Positions 55,638 through 64,000 of a DNA stretch of 64,000 nt are shown one piece after another. The notes under the pieces were generated by a model. It worked only from the letters and a program-made list of their open reading frames with translations, did no database searches and was not told the origin of the DNA. Origin of the DNA: Vibrio sp. LaRot3 (GTDB lineage Bacteria; Pseudomonadota; Gammaproteobacteria; Enterobacterales; Vibrionaceae); contig NZ_JAPPTI010000001.1 of NCBI RefSeq assembly GCF_027587025.1, positions 992,001 through 1,056,000 on the forward strand, given 5' to 3'. Within the stretch, counting starts at the first letter, position 1, and each line of letters opens with the position of its first letter. The translations under genes and the position numbers were made by a program.

Positions 55638-57251
55638 ATGCTTCAATATTTAAGCAATATTAAAGTCAGCCAAAAGCTGGCAACCATGATCATTGCCAGC
55701 GTGATTGGTTCACTTTGTCTATTATTCATCTCTGGTAATACTCTCAAAAACAACCTTATTGCCGAGCGAGAAGCTCGACTTTATGCCGTAGTTGACTCAG
55801 CTCTCGCACAAATCGATGTGTTATACAAAACGCTACCTGAAGCGGAAGCTCAAGATAAAGCCAAAGAGGTAATCCGAGCAATTCGCTACGATGGCGACAA
55901 CTATGTCTTTGTAATGAATGAGGATCGCATCGTACTTGTCAATCCTGTCCAGCCACAGTTAGACGGCCAACAGCTTGGGAATGCCAATGTTGCTGAAGAT
56001 AGAGTTTGGTTTGACATGGTCAACCTCGCCAAAGGTGGTCAATCAGGCTCAGTTACCTATCTTTGGAAAGACTCAGCGGGGCTTCCTGCTGATAAACTCT
56101 CTATTGTTAAAGGCTTTGCCCCATGGGGATGGGTAGTCGGTTCAGGAATGATCATCAATGATATTGAAGCGTCGATTTTTGACCAAGTTCTTCGCATGGG
56201 TATCGCTGCATTAAGCATTGTCGCCGTAATGATAGTGCTTGGTGTTATCATCACTCGCGCAATTACTCGTCCTTTGGATGAAATCAATCACGCTATGGAA
56301 TTCATCGCTCGAGGAGACCTAACCGCTGAAATTCCAGTGAAAGGAAAAGATGAAATTGGTGTTGTCGCCAAGCGTATCAATGAAAGCGTTGCTTCGGTAA
56401 GAAGTGCGCTCGCCGATTCGGTGCAAGGTTCAAAAAACGTCGCCCTCGCCGCTTCGCAAATTGCATCCTCGGCAGAAGAAACCAGTCATGCAGTTTCTGC
56501 CCAACAAGATCAGCTAAGTCAATTAGCTACCGCTATGAATGAAATGAGTGCAACCGTTGCAGAAGTCGCTCATCACGCAGAAGACACAGCCCGAGACACT
56601 CATCAAGCGAACCGCGAAGCTGGGTTGGGTGACAAAGACGTTCACTCAAGCGTCGATTGCATTAAATCTCTTTCTAGCGAGCTACATAATGCCTCTGAAC
56701 AAGTCGCCAAACTAAAAGAAGGCGTAATGGAAATTGGTGACGTCACTGCTGTGATTTCTGGTATATCAGAGCAAACTAACCTGCTGGCTTTAAATGCAGC
56801 AATTGAAGCGGCACGAGCAGGCGATCAAGGCCGCGGATTTGCTGTCGTCGCAGATGAAGTTCGTAGCTTAGCTAGCCGTACCAATGATTCAACCAACGAG
56901 ATTCAAAACACGATCAATCATCTTCAAAGCTTGGCTATCTCGACCTTTGAAGCAATGGAAAAAAGCCAGAGCTTAGCGGGAAACAGTGTTGATCTCGCAG
57001 AAAAAGCAGGTTCTGATTTGGATATGATAGTCAGCCATATTCAACACGTTAGCGACAAAGCGAGCCAAATTGCGACAGCCGCCGAAGAGCAAAGCTCAGT
57101 GGCAGAAGATATGAACTGCAACGTCAATGGCATCAATGACTCTGCAATTGAAATGTCACAAGCAGCGGTATATTTGGCGCGTGAAAGTGAAACCTTAGCG
57201 GCACTATCCAGAGAGCTTGATGAAAAGCTCGTAAGCTTCAAACTGGCCTAA
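55638..57251 (+). CDS. Methyl-accepting chemotaxis protein with single Cache sensor
   Basis: 537-aa chemoreceptor. TM1 (about 13-33), a ~150-residue periplasmic sCache_2 domain ([22 protein letters not shown], then [19 protein letters not shown]), TM2 (about 189-210), HAMP and signalling domain with [20 protein letters not shown]. The sCache_2 pattern is that of many pyruvate/propionate or small-acid sensors, but the ligand is not known here. AGCAAGGAG RBS. Monocistronic with a terminator shared with nspC. Confidence 0.93.
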   Translation: MLQYLSNIKVSQKLATMIIASVIGSLCLLFISGNTLKNNLIAEREARLYAVVDSALAQIDVLYKTLPEAEAQDKAKEVIRAIRYDGDNYVFVMNEDRIVLVNPVQPQLDGQQLGNANVAEDRVWFDMVNLAKGGQSGSVTYLWKDSAGLPADKLSIVKGFAPWGWVVGSGMIINDIEASIFDQVLRMGIAALSIVAVMIVLGVIITRAITRPLDEINHAMEFIARGDLTAEIPVKGKDEIGVVAKRINESVASVRSALADSVQGSKNVALAASQIASSAEETSHAVSAQQDQLSQLATAMNEMSATVAEVAHHAEDTARDTHQANREAGLGDKDVHSSVDCIKSLSSELHNASEQVAKLKEGVMEIGDVTAVISGISEQTNLLALNAAIEAARAGDQGRGFAVVADEVRSLASRTNDSTNEIQNTINHLQSLAISTFEAMEKSQSLAGNSVDLAEKAGSDLDMIVSHIQHVSDKASQIATAAEEQSSVAEDMNCNVNGINDSAIEMSQAAVYLARESETLAALSRELDEKLVSFKLA

Positions 57252-57286
57252 CAACCGAATAAAAACAACGAGATAAACGAAACAAC

Positions 57287-57314
57287 AGAGCCCGCATGAT
57301 GCGGGCTCTTAAAT
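57287..57314. terminator. Bidirectional terminator between chemoreceptor and nspC
   Basis: AGAGCCCGCA pairs with TGCGGGCTCT around TGA. Weak T-runs on both sides (CTCTTAAATT on plus, CTCTGTTGTTTCG on minus), between convergent genes. Confidence 0.75.
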
Positions 57315-57333
57315 TATTTGTAGCGGAATCTCA

Positions 57334-58473
57334 CTACTTTACACTCCACTGAGAGAGTGAACGTTTAAAGTCTGAGTAATCAAATTCATTCAGCTTTTGA
57401 ACTTCACCATTCGAACGCTCACAATAAACTGATGGCATACGTAAGCCATTGAACCAGTTAAGTTTCACCATAGTGTAACCCGCACTGTCTAAGATATGCA
57501 GACGTTGACCAATCTCTAATGGTTGCTCGAAACTCGCTTCACAGAACTGATCGCCCGCTAAGCATGAACATGAACCAATCACGTAGTTATGCTTACCGTC
57601 ATCAGAGGCTTCTAAGATTGACGCTGGCTCATCGTAGATAAGGGTATCGAGGCGGTGCGCTTCCGTTGCTGAATCAACAATCGCTGTCTTCTTCACGTTC
57701 TCTACGATATCTACTACGGTTACCACAAGATCAGTCGTCTTGGTAATGATGGCTTCACCCGGCTCTAGATACATTTGCACGCCATGTTTCTCGGCAAATG
57801 CTTTCAATGCTAAACCAAGCTTCTCGATGTCATAACCCGACCATGTAAAGAATACACCACCACCCATGCTCACCCAGTCCAGCTTATCTAGATACTGACC
57901 AAACTGCTCAGAGATAGAATCAAGCAGCCCGATAAAGGCATCCACATCTTTGTTCTCACAGTTCATGTGGAACATCACGCCATTAATGTCATTGAACACT
58001 TCTGGTTTAATGTGATCCGCTTGAACACCCAAACGAGAGAATTGACGCGCTGGGTTAGCTAAGTCTTGCCCTGCATAGCTTACGCCCGGGTTCAAACGAA
58101 GGCCAAGTGACGCTTTGCCTTCTACGATATGACGATAGGCAGCAAGCTGGCTTTGTGAGTTGAAGATCATCTTGTCACAAATATCCGCCACTTCACGAAC
58201 ATCATCTTCGCTGTAACCCACACTGTATGCATGCGTTTCGCCACCAAAGGTTTCATGACCAAGCTTTACCTCAAATGGACCAGAACTGGTGGTGCCATCT
58301 AAGTATGGTTTAATGATGTCGAAAACACCCCAAGTCGAAAAGCATTTCAGCGCCAGTACCAACTTTACGCCAGAGATTTCTTTAAGCTGTTTTGCTTTCT
58401 CAAGATTCTCAATCAGCTTATCTTCGTTGATCATAAAGTATGGGGTTTTAAGTTCTTCTTTCTTAAATGTCAT
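57334..58473 (-). CDS. nspC: Carboxynorspermidine decarboxylase NspC
   Basis: PLP enzyme of the alanine-racemase fold that decarboxylates carboxynorspermidine to norspermidine (and carboxyspermidine to spermidine), the last step of the vibrio triamine pathway. 379 aa. PLP lysine K43 ([12 protein letters not shown]), [17 protein letters not shown] and the C-terminal [11 protein letters not shown] with the conserved active-site Cys. It lies 201 bp after the CANSDH gene; the gap holds a long inverted repeat. In V. cholerae NspC affects biofilm formation. Confidence 0.96.
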   Translation of the reverse strand: MTFKKEELKTPYFMINEDKLIENLEKAKQLKEISGVKLVLALKCFSTWGVFDIIKPYLDGTTSSGPFEVKLGHETFGGETHAYSVGYSEDDVREVADICDKMIFNSQSQLAAYRHIVEGKASLGLRLNPGVSYAGQDLANPARQFSRLGVQADHIKPEVFNDINGVMFHMNCENKDVDAFIGLLDSISEQFGQYLDKLDWVSMGGGVFFTWSGYDIEKLGLALKAFAEKHGVQMYLEPGEAIITKTTDLVVTVVDIVENVKKTAIVDSATEAHRLDTLIYDEPASILEASDDGKHNYVIGSCSCLAGDQFCEASFEQPLEIGQRLHILDSAGYTMVKLNWFNGLRMPSVYCERSNGEVQKLNEFDYSDFKRSLSQWSVK

Positions 58474-58525
58474 TTTTTATACGCGCTCAAGCAGCATCTA
58501 AAGATGGAAAGGTAAATTAAACAAG

Positions 58526-58598
58526 TTTGGTGTGATTTATTTTGACTTTGTCCTGTTCAAACGCAGTGAGTGACAAAATCAAAATAAATGATACCAAA
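58526..58598. repeat. Long inverted repeat between CANSDH gene and nspC
   Basis: Left arm 58526-58552 and right arm 58572-58598 are complementary at 24 of 27 positions, with a 19-nt loop. The inner 18 positions of each arm (58535-58552 and 58572-58589) match at 17. It is AT-rich and is not followed by a T-run on either strand. It lies within the transcript between the second and third norspermidine genes. Confidence 0.8.
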
Positions 58599-58620
58599 GC
58601 TTTAAGGCGAGCATCATCGA

Positions 58621-58646
58621 AAAGGGAACAATCCATGTCCCCTTTA
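58621..58646 (-). repeat. Hairpin downstream of the CANSDH gene
   Basis: AAAGGGAACA and TGTCCCCTTT pair at nine of ten positions around ATCCATG-type loop sequence, 29 bp past the CANSDH stop. The minus-strand tail CCCTTTTCG is only a weak terminator. It could cause partial termination before nspC. Confidence 0.5.
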
Positions 58647-58674
58647 ATTAGCGATCAAAACAAGAAACAGGTTC

Positions 58675-59928
58675 TTATTTTTCCAGCTCGTGAATAACTG
58701 GAAGACCTTGACCTGCTTCTAGCTCTTGAACATGCCAATCTAGACCGATTTCAGGCATTGTCGCTAGGAATGGGTCTGGGTTTAGCTGTTCCATGTTGAA
58801 CACGCCTTTATCCGCCCATTCACCACGGAAGAACTGAAGTGCCGCCGTGATTGCAGGAACGCCTGTTGTGTAAGAGATCGCTTGGTGCTCTACATCTTGG
58901 TATGCAACTTCGTGGTCGGCGTTATTGTAGATGAATACGCTGCGCTCTTTACCGTCTTTCTTACCTTGTACCCAAGTACCGATACACGTTAGGCCCGTGT
59001 AACCCGGAGCAAGTGATGTTGGGTCTGGAAGTAGAGCTTTCAAAACATGAAGAGGCTGAACCACGGTGCCATCGTGCAATGTTAGCGGGTCTGGGCTTAG
59101 TAGACCAATATCACGCATACAGTTGAAGTAGTTCAGGTACTTGTCACCAAAGCCCATCCAAAACTCAATACGTTTCGCTGGGATGAACTCTTTCATTGAG
59201 CGAACTTCATCGTGCGCCATTGAGTAAACTTTGTGTGTACCACAGTTAGGGAAATCGAACTCAAGCATACGAGAGTGACAAGGCACTTGTTTCCACTCTT
59301 CATTTTCCCAGTAGAAAGAATCGCCTTGGATCTCAAGCATGTTTGTCTCAGGATCGAAGTTAGTTGCGAACTTCTTACCGTGATCGCCTGCGTTAACATC
59401 CATAACATCGATGGTATCGATTTCATCGAATAGGTGCTTCACTGCGTAAGCGGCAAATACTGAAACCACACCAGGATCGAAACCCGCACCAAGAATACCA
59501 GTGATACCTGCTTCCGCGAACTTCTCACGGTAGCCCCACTGCCAATCATAAGCTTCTGGCACTTGTTGACCTTCAGAACATAGGTCAACCGCTACGGATG
59601 TATCTAGGTAAGAAACTTTTGCTTGGTAACACGCTTCCATGATGGTGATGTTTACCCAAGGAGGGCCTGCATTGATAACAAGATCAGGCTGAACTTCTTT
59701 GATAAGCGCAACAAGTGCATCAACATCGTCTGCGTTAACTGCGCGCGCTTCAAGCTTCTTAGTTGAATCCTTTAGGTTGTTTTTACCTTTGATTGATTCG
59801 ATGATCTTTTCACATTTCGCAACAGTGCGAGATGCGATAGTAATGTCACCCAGAACGTCATTGTTTTGAGCTGCTTTGTGTGCAACTACCCAGCCAACGC
59901 CGCCTGCACCAATCTGTAGAATAGCCAT
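58675..59928 (-). CDS. Carboxynorspermidine dehydrogenase (CANSDH)
   Basis: NADPH-dependent enzyme that condenses L-aspartate-4-semialdehyde with 1,3-diaminopropane (or putrescine) and reduces it to carboxynorspermidine (or carboxyspermidine). 417 aa, saccharopine-dehydrogenase-like. Rossmann motif QIGAGGVGWVVAHKAAQ at the N-terminus, then LVINAGPPWVNITIMEACYQA and GILGAGFDPGVVSVFAAYAV. Middle gene of the norspermidine operon, 13 bp after dat-ddc. Confidence 0.95.
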   Translation of the reverse strand: MAILQIGAGGVGWVVAHKAAQNNDVLGDITIASRTVAKCEKIIESIKGKNNLKDSTKKLEARAVNADDVDALVALIKEVQPDLVINAGPPWVNITIMEACYQAKVSYLDTSVAVDLCSEGQQVPEAYDWQWGYREKFAEAGITGILGAGFDPGVVSVFAAYAVKHLFDEIDTIDVMDVNAGDHGKKFATNFDPETNMLEIQGDSFYWENEEWKQVPCHSRMLEFDFPNCGTHKVYSMAHDEVRSMKEFIPAKRIEFWMGFGDKYLNYFNCMRDIGLLSPDPLTLHDGTVVQPLHVLKALLPDPTSLAPGYTGLTCIGTWVQGKKDGKERSVFIYNNADHEVAYQDVEHQAISYTTGVPAITAALQFFRGEWADKGVFNMEQLNPDPFLATMPEIGLDWHVQELEAGQGLPVIHELEK

Positions 59929-59941
59929 AGTTTCGTTACCT

Positions 59942-62827
59942 TTATTCTGCTAGCTCAAGTGCTAGAGTATTGATTTTACTTAGTAAAGATTCAAAATCTG
60001 AAATCTTCAAACACGGGTTTAAGATAGTAAATTTAAGTGCTGACTTCTCATCTACTACCGTTTCTCCAAGTACTGCAATTCCGCGTGTTAACGCCTGCAA
60101 TCTCAGAGTTTTATTCAAGGTGTCTAGATCCGTGACAGTAGCGTTGTTGGCGCGGAACAATACCGTCGACAGTGACGGCTCAGCCAACAGTTCAAAACCT
60201 TCATGGTTTCGAATTAGATTTGCGACTTGCTGAGTCTGTTCAATCAAATGATCGACCATCCCCCCAAGAGCGTTTGGTCCCACATTTTGCATCGTCATCA
60301 GCACTTTCAGTGCATCAAAACGTTTAGTGGTTGCAATCGACTTATCGACCAAATTCGGTAACTCATCGTGTTCGCGATTTAGATAGTCCGCATGATGAAG
60401 TAGATACTTAAAGTTCGATTTGTCTTTTAAAAGCACGGCGCCGCAGCTGATGGTTTGATAAAACAGCTTATGAAAATCGACACTCACTGAATCCGCTAGC
60501 TCAATACCGGCTAGTCGATCTTTATGACTGCTTAGAACTAACGCACCACCATATGCACTATCAACATGGAACCACAACCCATTCTGGCGTGCTAAACCAG
60601 CAATAGCATTGAGGTCATCTATTGCGCCATGATCGGTCGTACCTGCCGTACCCACAACACAAAACGGAATCATTCCCTCTTGTAGCAGGCTTTGAATTTC
60701 TGCCTCAAGTGCGTCGATTTTTATCGTGCCATTTGGGTGAGCGGCAACACAGCATACGCTATATTCACCTAGTCCTAACAGAGAGGCTGACTTTTGCACA
60801 GTGAAGTGAGATTTTTTAGAGCATAGAATGCGTAATTTGTTCGCAAACTCAGGAAGCCCTTGTTTTTGAATTGAATGTCCTGCCATTTTGTCGGCAATCC
60901 AATCGCGGGCGAGCAGCAATCCCATGAGGTTGCTTTGCGTACCACCACTGGTAAATACGCCATCAGCTTGATCGCCTAAATCAAACTTATCGCACACCCA
61001 GTCCACGACTTTCTGTTCAACGTAAGTCGCCGCAGATGCCTGATCCCAAGAGTCCATTGATTGATTAAGCGCCGCTATCATCGACTCAGCAATAATGGAC
61101 GGCATTAGAGGTGGCGTATGTAAGTGCGCGATACAATCTGGATGTTGAACGAAGATAGAGTTCTTAACCACTAAGTCTGTGGTATCAGCAATCACCTGCT
61201 TTAGCTCAGCGTGGCTGTCTAAATCAACGCTCTTAATTGCTTGTTCAAGCCGCTTTGGGTCTAAACCAGAGTATGGTTTCTCGACTTGCTCGAATACCGA
61301 CTGCATGGCAAAAGTGGTTTGCTGCATCAGCTGTGCGTACTGCTGAGCGCCCGTTTCGCCCGTTTGGATAAAGTGCTGTCGCCAGTTATCTTGACGCTCA
61401 GTTGACTCTCGTCGATGACCTCCCGCGGCCAAAATAGCTTGTTCCAATACTCGCAGTGCAAAATCTATTTGCTCAAACGAGATAATCATTGGAGGTAGAA
61501 AACGAATCACCGCCCCTTCGCGGCCACCTTTTTCAACCATTAAACCGCGTTCTAACGCTGCTCGCTGAATGGCAAGAGTAAGCTCGCCATCAGCCACTGG
61601 CTCACCGAACTTGTTTAGCTCTGTACCGGGCTTACGAATCTCAACACCCAGCATTAACCCTTTACCACGAACCTCAGCAATACAATCAACACGTTGTTGA
61701 AGAGCCTCTAGCCCATGACGCAAATACTGGCCAGCAACATTTGCGTGCTCAACTAAGTTATCACGCTCGATGATCTCCAATGCTTTCGCACCTGATACCA
61801 TCGCTAACTGATTACCACGGAAAGTACCGGTATGCTCACCAGCTAACCACGTATCGATTTGCTTATCGAACACCAAAATCGACATCGGCAAACCGCCACC
61901 AATCGCTTTTGATAAGCAAAGAATATCCGGCTGAATGCCCGACTCTTCATAGGCAAAGTGATAACCAGTTTTACCCACACCACATTGAATTTCATCGAAA
62001 ATCAATAGGATGCCATGTTCATCACAGATACGACGTAACTCGCGTAGCCAGAATGCAGGTGCTGGTATAACACCACCCTCACCTTGCACAGGTTCTACAA
62101 TCATCGCGGCAGGCTTCATAATGCCCGCTTCATCGTCATTTAATAGACGTTCAATATAACGAATACTGGCTTTCGCACCTTCATCCCCACCAAGGCCGAA
62201 TGGACAACGTAAATTGTATGGGAAAGGCATGAAATGCACGTCAGACATTAAGCCAGTGCGACGCGCTTTAGTCCCAAGATTCCCCATCATTCCCATCGTG
62301 CCATTTGTCATGCCATGGTATGCACCGCGAAAAGCAAACATGGTATTTCGGCCAGTGGTTTGCTTGGCAAGTTTAATCGCCGCTTCTACGGCATCTGCAC
62401 CCGATGGGCCACAAAATTGAATCGCTGAGTTATGAGCAAACTCTTGAGGAAGAAATGCTTTCACCCGTTTAATAAAGTTGTCTTTCGCTTGGGTGGTAAT
62501 ATCGAGCGTTTGGTAAGGAAGACCACTATCAAGCTGTTCTTTTAACGCTTGGTTTATTTCTGGGTGGTTATAACCCAGCGCAAGCGTACCGGCACCGGCT
62601 AAGCAGTCTAAGAAAAGCTGACCGCGCGTATCTTCAACCAAAGCGCCATAAGCTTGCTTAATGGCGATGGGTAAACGCCTTGGATAAGAACGAACTTGTG
62701 ACTCGTGCTCTTGTTGATCCAATAAAATTTGGTCCAGCGTGAGATCGTAAACACCTTCTACTTTCGGTACTTGAGTAGAAAATGGGGCTGCGATACTTGG
62801 CGTATCGACTTCAAAGGCTGTGCTCAT
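59942..62827 (-). CDS. Fused L-2,4-diaminobutyrate aminotransferase/decarboxylase (Dat-Ddc)
   Basis: 961-aa bifunctional protein giving 1,3-diaminopropane from aspartate semialdehyde. Residues 1-470 form the class III aminotransferase (phosphate-binding CGPSGADAVEAAIKLA at 139-154, FDEIQCGVGKTG, Schiff-base K307 in LCLSKAIGGG), which makes L-2,4-diaminobutyrate. Residues ~500-961 form a PLP group II decarboxylase (HVDSAYGG, K787 in SVDFHKLFY). The fusion is characteristic of vibrios; elsewhere dat and ddc are separate. First gene of the norspermidine operon. Confidence 0.97.
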   Translation of the reverse strand: MSTAFEVDTPSIAAPFSTQVPKVEGVYDLTLDQILLDQQEHESQVRSYPRRLPIAIKQAYGALVEDTRGQLFLDCLAGAGTLALGYNHPEINQALKEQLDSGLPYQTLDITTQAKDNFIKRVKAFLPQEFAHNSAIQFCGPSGADAVEAAIKLAKQTTGRNTMFAFRGAYHGMTNGTMGMMGNLGTKARRTGLMSDVHFMPFPYNLRCPFGLGGDEGAKASIRYIERLLNDDEAGIMKPAAMIVEPVQGEGGVIPAPAFWLRELRRICDEHGILLIFDEIQCGVGKTGYHFAYEESGIQPDILCLSKAIGGGLPMSILVFDKQIDTWLAGEHTGTFRGNQLAMVSGAKALEIIERDNLVEHANVAGQYLRHGLEALQQRVDCIAEVRGKGLMLGVEIRKPGTELNKFGEPVADGELTLAIQRAALERGLMVEKGGREGAVIRFLPPMIISFEQIDFALRVLEQAILAAGGHRRESTERQDNWRQHFIQTGETGAQQYAQLMQQTTFAMQSVFEQVEKPYSGLDPKRLEQAIKSVDLDSHAELKQVIADTTDLVVKNSIFVQHPDCIAHLHTPPLMPSIIAESMIAALNQSMDSWDQASAATYVEQKVVDWVCDKFDLGDQADGVFTSGGTQSNLMGLLLARDWIADKMAGHSIQKQGLPEFANKLRILCSKKSHFTVQKSASLLGLGEYSVCCVAAHPNGTIKIDALEAEIQSLLQEGMIPFCVVGTAGTTDHGAIDDLNAIAGLARQNGLWFHVDSAYGGALVLSSHKDRLAGIELADSVSVDFHKLFYQTISCGAVLLKDKSNFKYLLHHADYLNREHDELPNLVDKSIATTKRFDALKVLMTMQNVGPNALGGMVDHLIEQTQQVANLIRNHEGFELLAEPSLSTVLFRANNATVTDLDTLNKTLRLQALTRGIAVLGETVVDEKSALKFTILNPCLKISDFESLLSKINTLALELAE

Positions 62828-62894
62828 ATCTATTCCCTTGAAATGTAATTATTCCCTTCGGCATTCAATGGCCGAACGTGAGATACAACAATCC

Positions 62895-62919
62895 TTTCGC
62901 AAATTTTAAATATGCGAAA
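62895..62919. promoter_or_regulatory. Possible operator upstream of the norspermidine operon
   Basis: TTTCGCA and TGCGAAA are perfect 7-bp half-sites separated by 11 bp, 68 bp before the dat-ddc start, a good position for a repressor or activator of the operon. The protein that binds it is unknown. Confidence 0.4.
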
Positions 62920-63097
62920 TCAGACCCATCGATAAGATGGATTACATGTCAGAGAGATAGATCAAGGTTCAGTAATGCTGCTGCTCTGAAGAACAGGGCA
63001 TTTAGGAAGAACAAAGCTGATTAGAGTGTGTTTGTTTAATGATTTCAATGTTGGGTTTCCCATTCACATGTCACGTTAGCGACATTAGTATCCCGTC

Positions 63098-63120
63098 TAT
63101 CGATAAAGGCATTATCGATA
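63098..63120. repeat. 9-bp hairpin TATCGATAA/TTATCGATA
   Basis: Perfect 9-bp arms and AGGCA loop in the middle of the long gap. No T-run, so not a terminator. It may be an operator or structured RNA element. Confidence 0.5.
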
Positions 63121-63427
63121 CCTACCCTACGTAACGTTCACTCAGCCCGAATGCTCATTACGCGTCTCCCCCAGAGGCAATTGAATATCACTTCCGAGAT
63201 TGCGCGCGAAAGTAACACAAACTGACATCATCTAGCAATCATTTTTAATAAATCTATTTATAACCTCGATGGCTTAAGCCTACAGCTCGACACTAAGGAT
63301 ATATAGGATCAGCAACGCGAGAAAAGCGATACAAAATCAGCAGCCTACCCATTTCTTTTTGCAGTGATGATATAAAGCTCATTTTAACAATCTGTTTTTA
63401 CTTCAAACGTAAGTACTAGCCATTGTC

Positions 63428-63453
63428 TAGTCCAAAACTTTTAGTCCAAAACT
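63428..63453 (+). repeat. 12-bp direct repeat upstream of the TolC-family gene
   Basis: TAGTCCAAAACT occurs twice, at 63428-63439 and 63442-63453, separated by two bases (14-bp period). It ends about 120 bp before the GTG start of the TolC-family gene. It may bind a regulator. Confidence 0.6.
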
Positions 63454-63573
63454 GAGAAAAATTCTCCATTTTTCAAATACTCAACTAACCTTTATATAGC
63501 TGAACCAAATATTGCTGACGTATGGAAGCATCTGTCTAATCCTATAGCCAGTACCTCAAAAAAGGAGAGTCCT

Positions 63574-64000
63574 GTGAGTTGGAATAAGCCATTAATATTG
63601 AGTTGCCTAATCGCAGCCAGTTTTAACAGCCATGGTCAAACCCTCGAGCAAGCTGTCGCCATCGCACTCAAAACCAACCCCGAGCTCAAAAGCTCATTCA
63701 ATGAATATCAGAGTGCTGTCAAACTTAACGATGCGTCAGGTGGTGCATACTTACCGAGCCTAGATTTAGACGCAGGTATAGGATATGAAAGAATCAACCC
63801 TGCAGATTCAACCGGACGAGACGATACTGACCTAACTCGAAAGGAAGCCACGTTAAGCCTGACTCAACTGCTTTGGGACGGAAACGCTACCCTCAATGAT
63901 ATGGATCGAACAGCTGCAGAAGCAGAATCCATTCGACTCCAACTGATTGCGGATGCATCAGACATGGCGCTGCGAGTGACTGAAATATACCTTGATGCGG
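63574..64000 (+). CDS. TolC-family outer-membrane efflux protein (5' part)
   Basis: Open frame from GTG 63574, preceded by a strong AAAGGAGAG, to the window edge (142 codons). A signal peptide (SWNKPLILSCLIAASFNSHG) leads into TLEQAVAIALKTNPELKSSFNEYQ, the helical repeat start of TolC/AggA-type channels, then ATLSLTQLLWDGNATLNDMD. AggA-type members partner type I secretion ABC exporters; in V. cholerae I recall a TolC-family gene beside the nsp operon followed by the large adhesin frhA. The rest of the gene is outside this window. Confidence 0.88.
   Translation, partial: MSWNKPLILSCLIAASFNSHGQTLEQAVAIALKTNPELKSSFNEYQSAVKLNDASGGAYLPSLDLDAGIGYERINPADSTGRDDTDLTRKEATLSLTQLLWDGNATLNDMDRTAAEAESIRLQLIADASDMALRVTEIYLDA

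Larger units (their letters stand above)
62828..63573. other. Long intergenic region between dat-ddc and the TolC-family gene
   Basis: About 745 bp with divergent genes on either side and no convincing ORF. It contains TTTCGCA-N11-TGCGAAA (62895-62919), a 9-bp perfect hairpin TATCGATAA/TTATCGATA (63098-63120), and a 12-bp direct repeat (63428-63453). The distal half is AT-rich and could carry promoters of the TolC-family gene. It might hide a small RNA, but there is no terminator-like hairpin to prove one. Confidence 0.5.

Noticed and set aside
1..64000. CRISPR array, IS element, prophage, tRNA or integron attC site
   Set aside because: No regularly spaced repeats, transposase, integrase, phage genes, cloverleaf sequence or attC-like site were seen. 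The repeated elements found are short and isolated.

Overview
The window reads as a continuous stretch of the larger chromosome of a Vibrio (Gammaproteobacteria). The evidence is gene content and order: ectoine and ProU-type osmoprotection, RelV-type alarmone synthetase, the norspermidine operon (Dat-Ddc fusion, CANSDH, NspC), the complete hut operon, VF530, DUF3581 and DUF3187 families, numerous chemotaxis and c-di-GMP proteins, and AT-rich intergenic DNA with strong hairpin terminators. Several blocks (sbcB/cdd, purT/tpm/relV, hutCIGUH, gyrA/ubiG/nrdAB, nsp operon beside a TolC-family gene) recall the order in V. cholerae chromosome 1, from memory. I see no rRNA, tRNA, insertion sequence, prophage or CRISPR array. 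The species cannot be fixed from this window alone.

Layout. 0-5.3 kb: a diguanylate cyclase and a proVWX compatible-solute importer. 5.3-10 kb: a mixed accessory block (CatB-type acetyltransferase, VF530 protein, a divergent AraC/MFS pair, GNAT and GFA proteins). 10-12.3 kb: ectABC, without the aspartokinase that often follows it in vibrios. 12.6-16.9 kb: creB-creC-creD, a DUF2809 gene and a possible 32-residue ORF. 17-23 kb: sbcB, an LrgAB/CidAB pair, an acyltransferase, cdd. 22.7-27.4 kb: an HD-GYP phosphodiesterase and an overlapping DASS transporter / cNMP-domain histidine kinase / receiver operon. 27.6-32.5 kb: purT, tpm, relV, DUF3187, Spo0M. 32.7-39 kb: hutC-I-G-U-H. 39-46 kb: DUF3581, a dCache chemoreceptor, LysE exporter and gyrA. 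46-51 kb: ubiG and nrdA-nrdB-yfaE. 51-57.3 kb: a Fur-box gene with a possible FmdE-like fold, a CinA-like protein, DUF3943, a GcvR-like ACT protein and an sCache chemoreceptor. 57.3-62.8 kb: norspermidine synthesis. The right edge cuts a TolC-family gene.

How it fits together. Osmoadaptation is served by import (ProVWX) and synthesis (EctABC). L-2,4-diaminobutyrate is made twice, by EctB and by the aminotransferase half of the Dat-Ddc fusion, both drawing on aspartate semialdehyde. Nucleotide supply is represented by purT (perfect PurR box), nrdAB (tandem NrdR boxes and a perfect DnaA box) and cdd. Signalling by c-di-GMP, alarmone, two-component systems and chemoreceptors is dense.

Most useful leads: four TGGAG elements at an exact 11-bp period upstream of creD, with the same geometry as the known CreB tag but a different sequence; RelV with an apparent export signal; the three-gene transporter/kinase/receiver operon; a Fur-boxed protein resembling FmdE but lacking its metal ligands; and a long inverted repeat inside the norspermidine operon.
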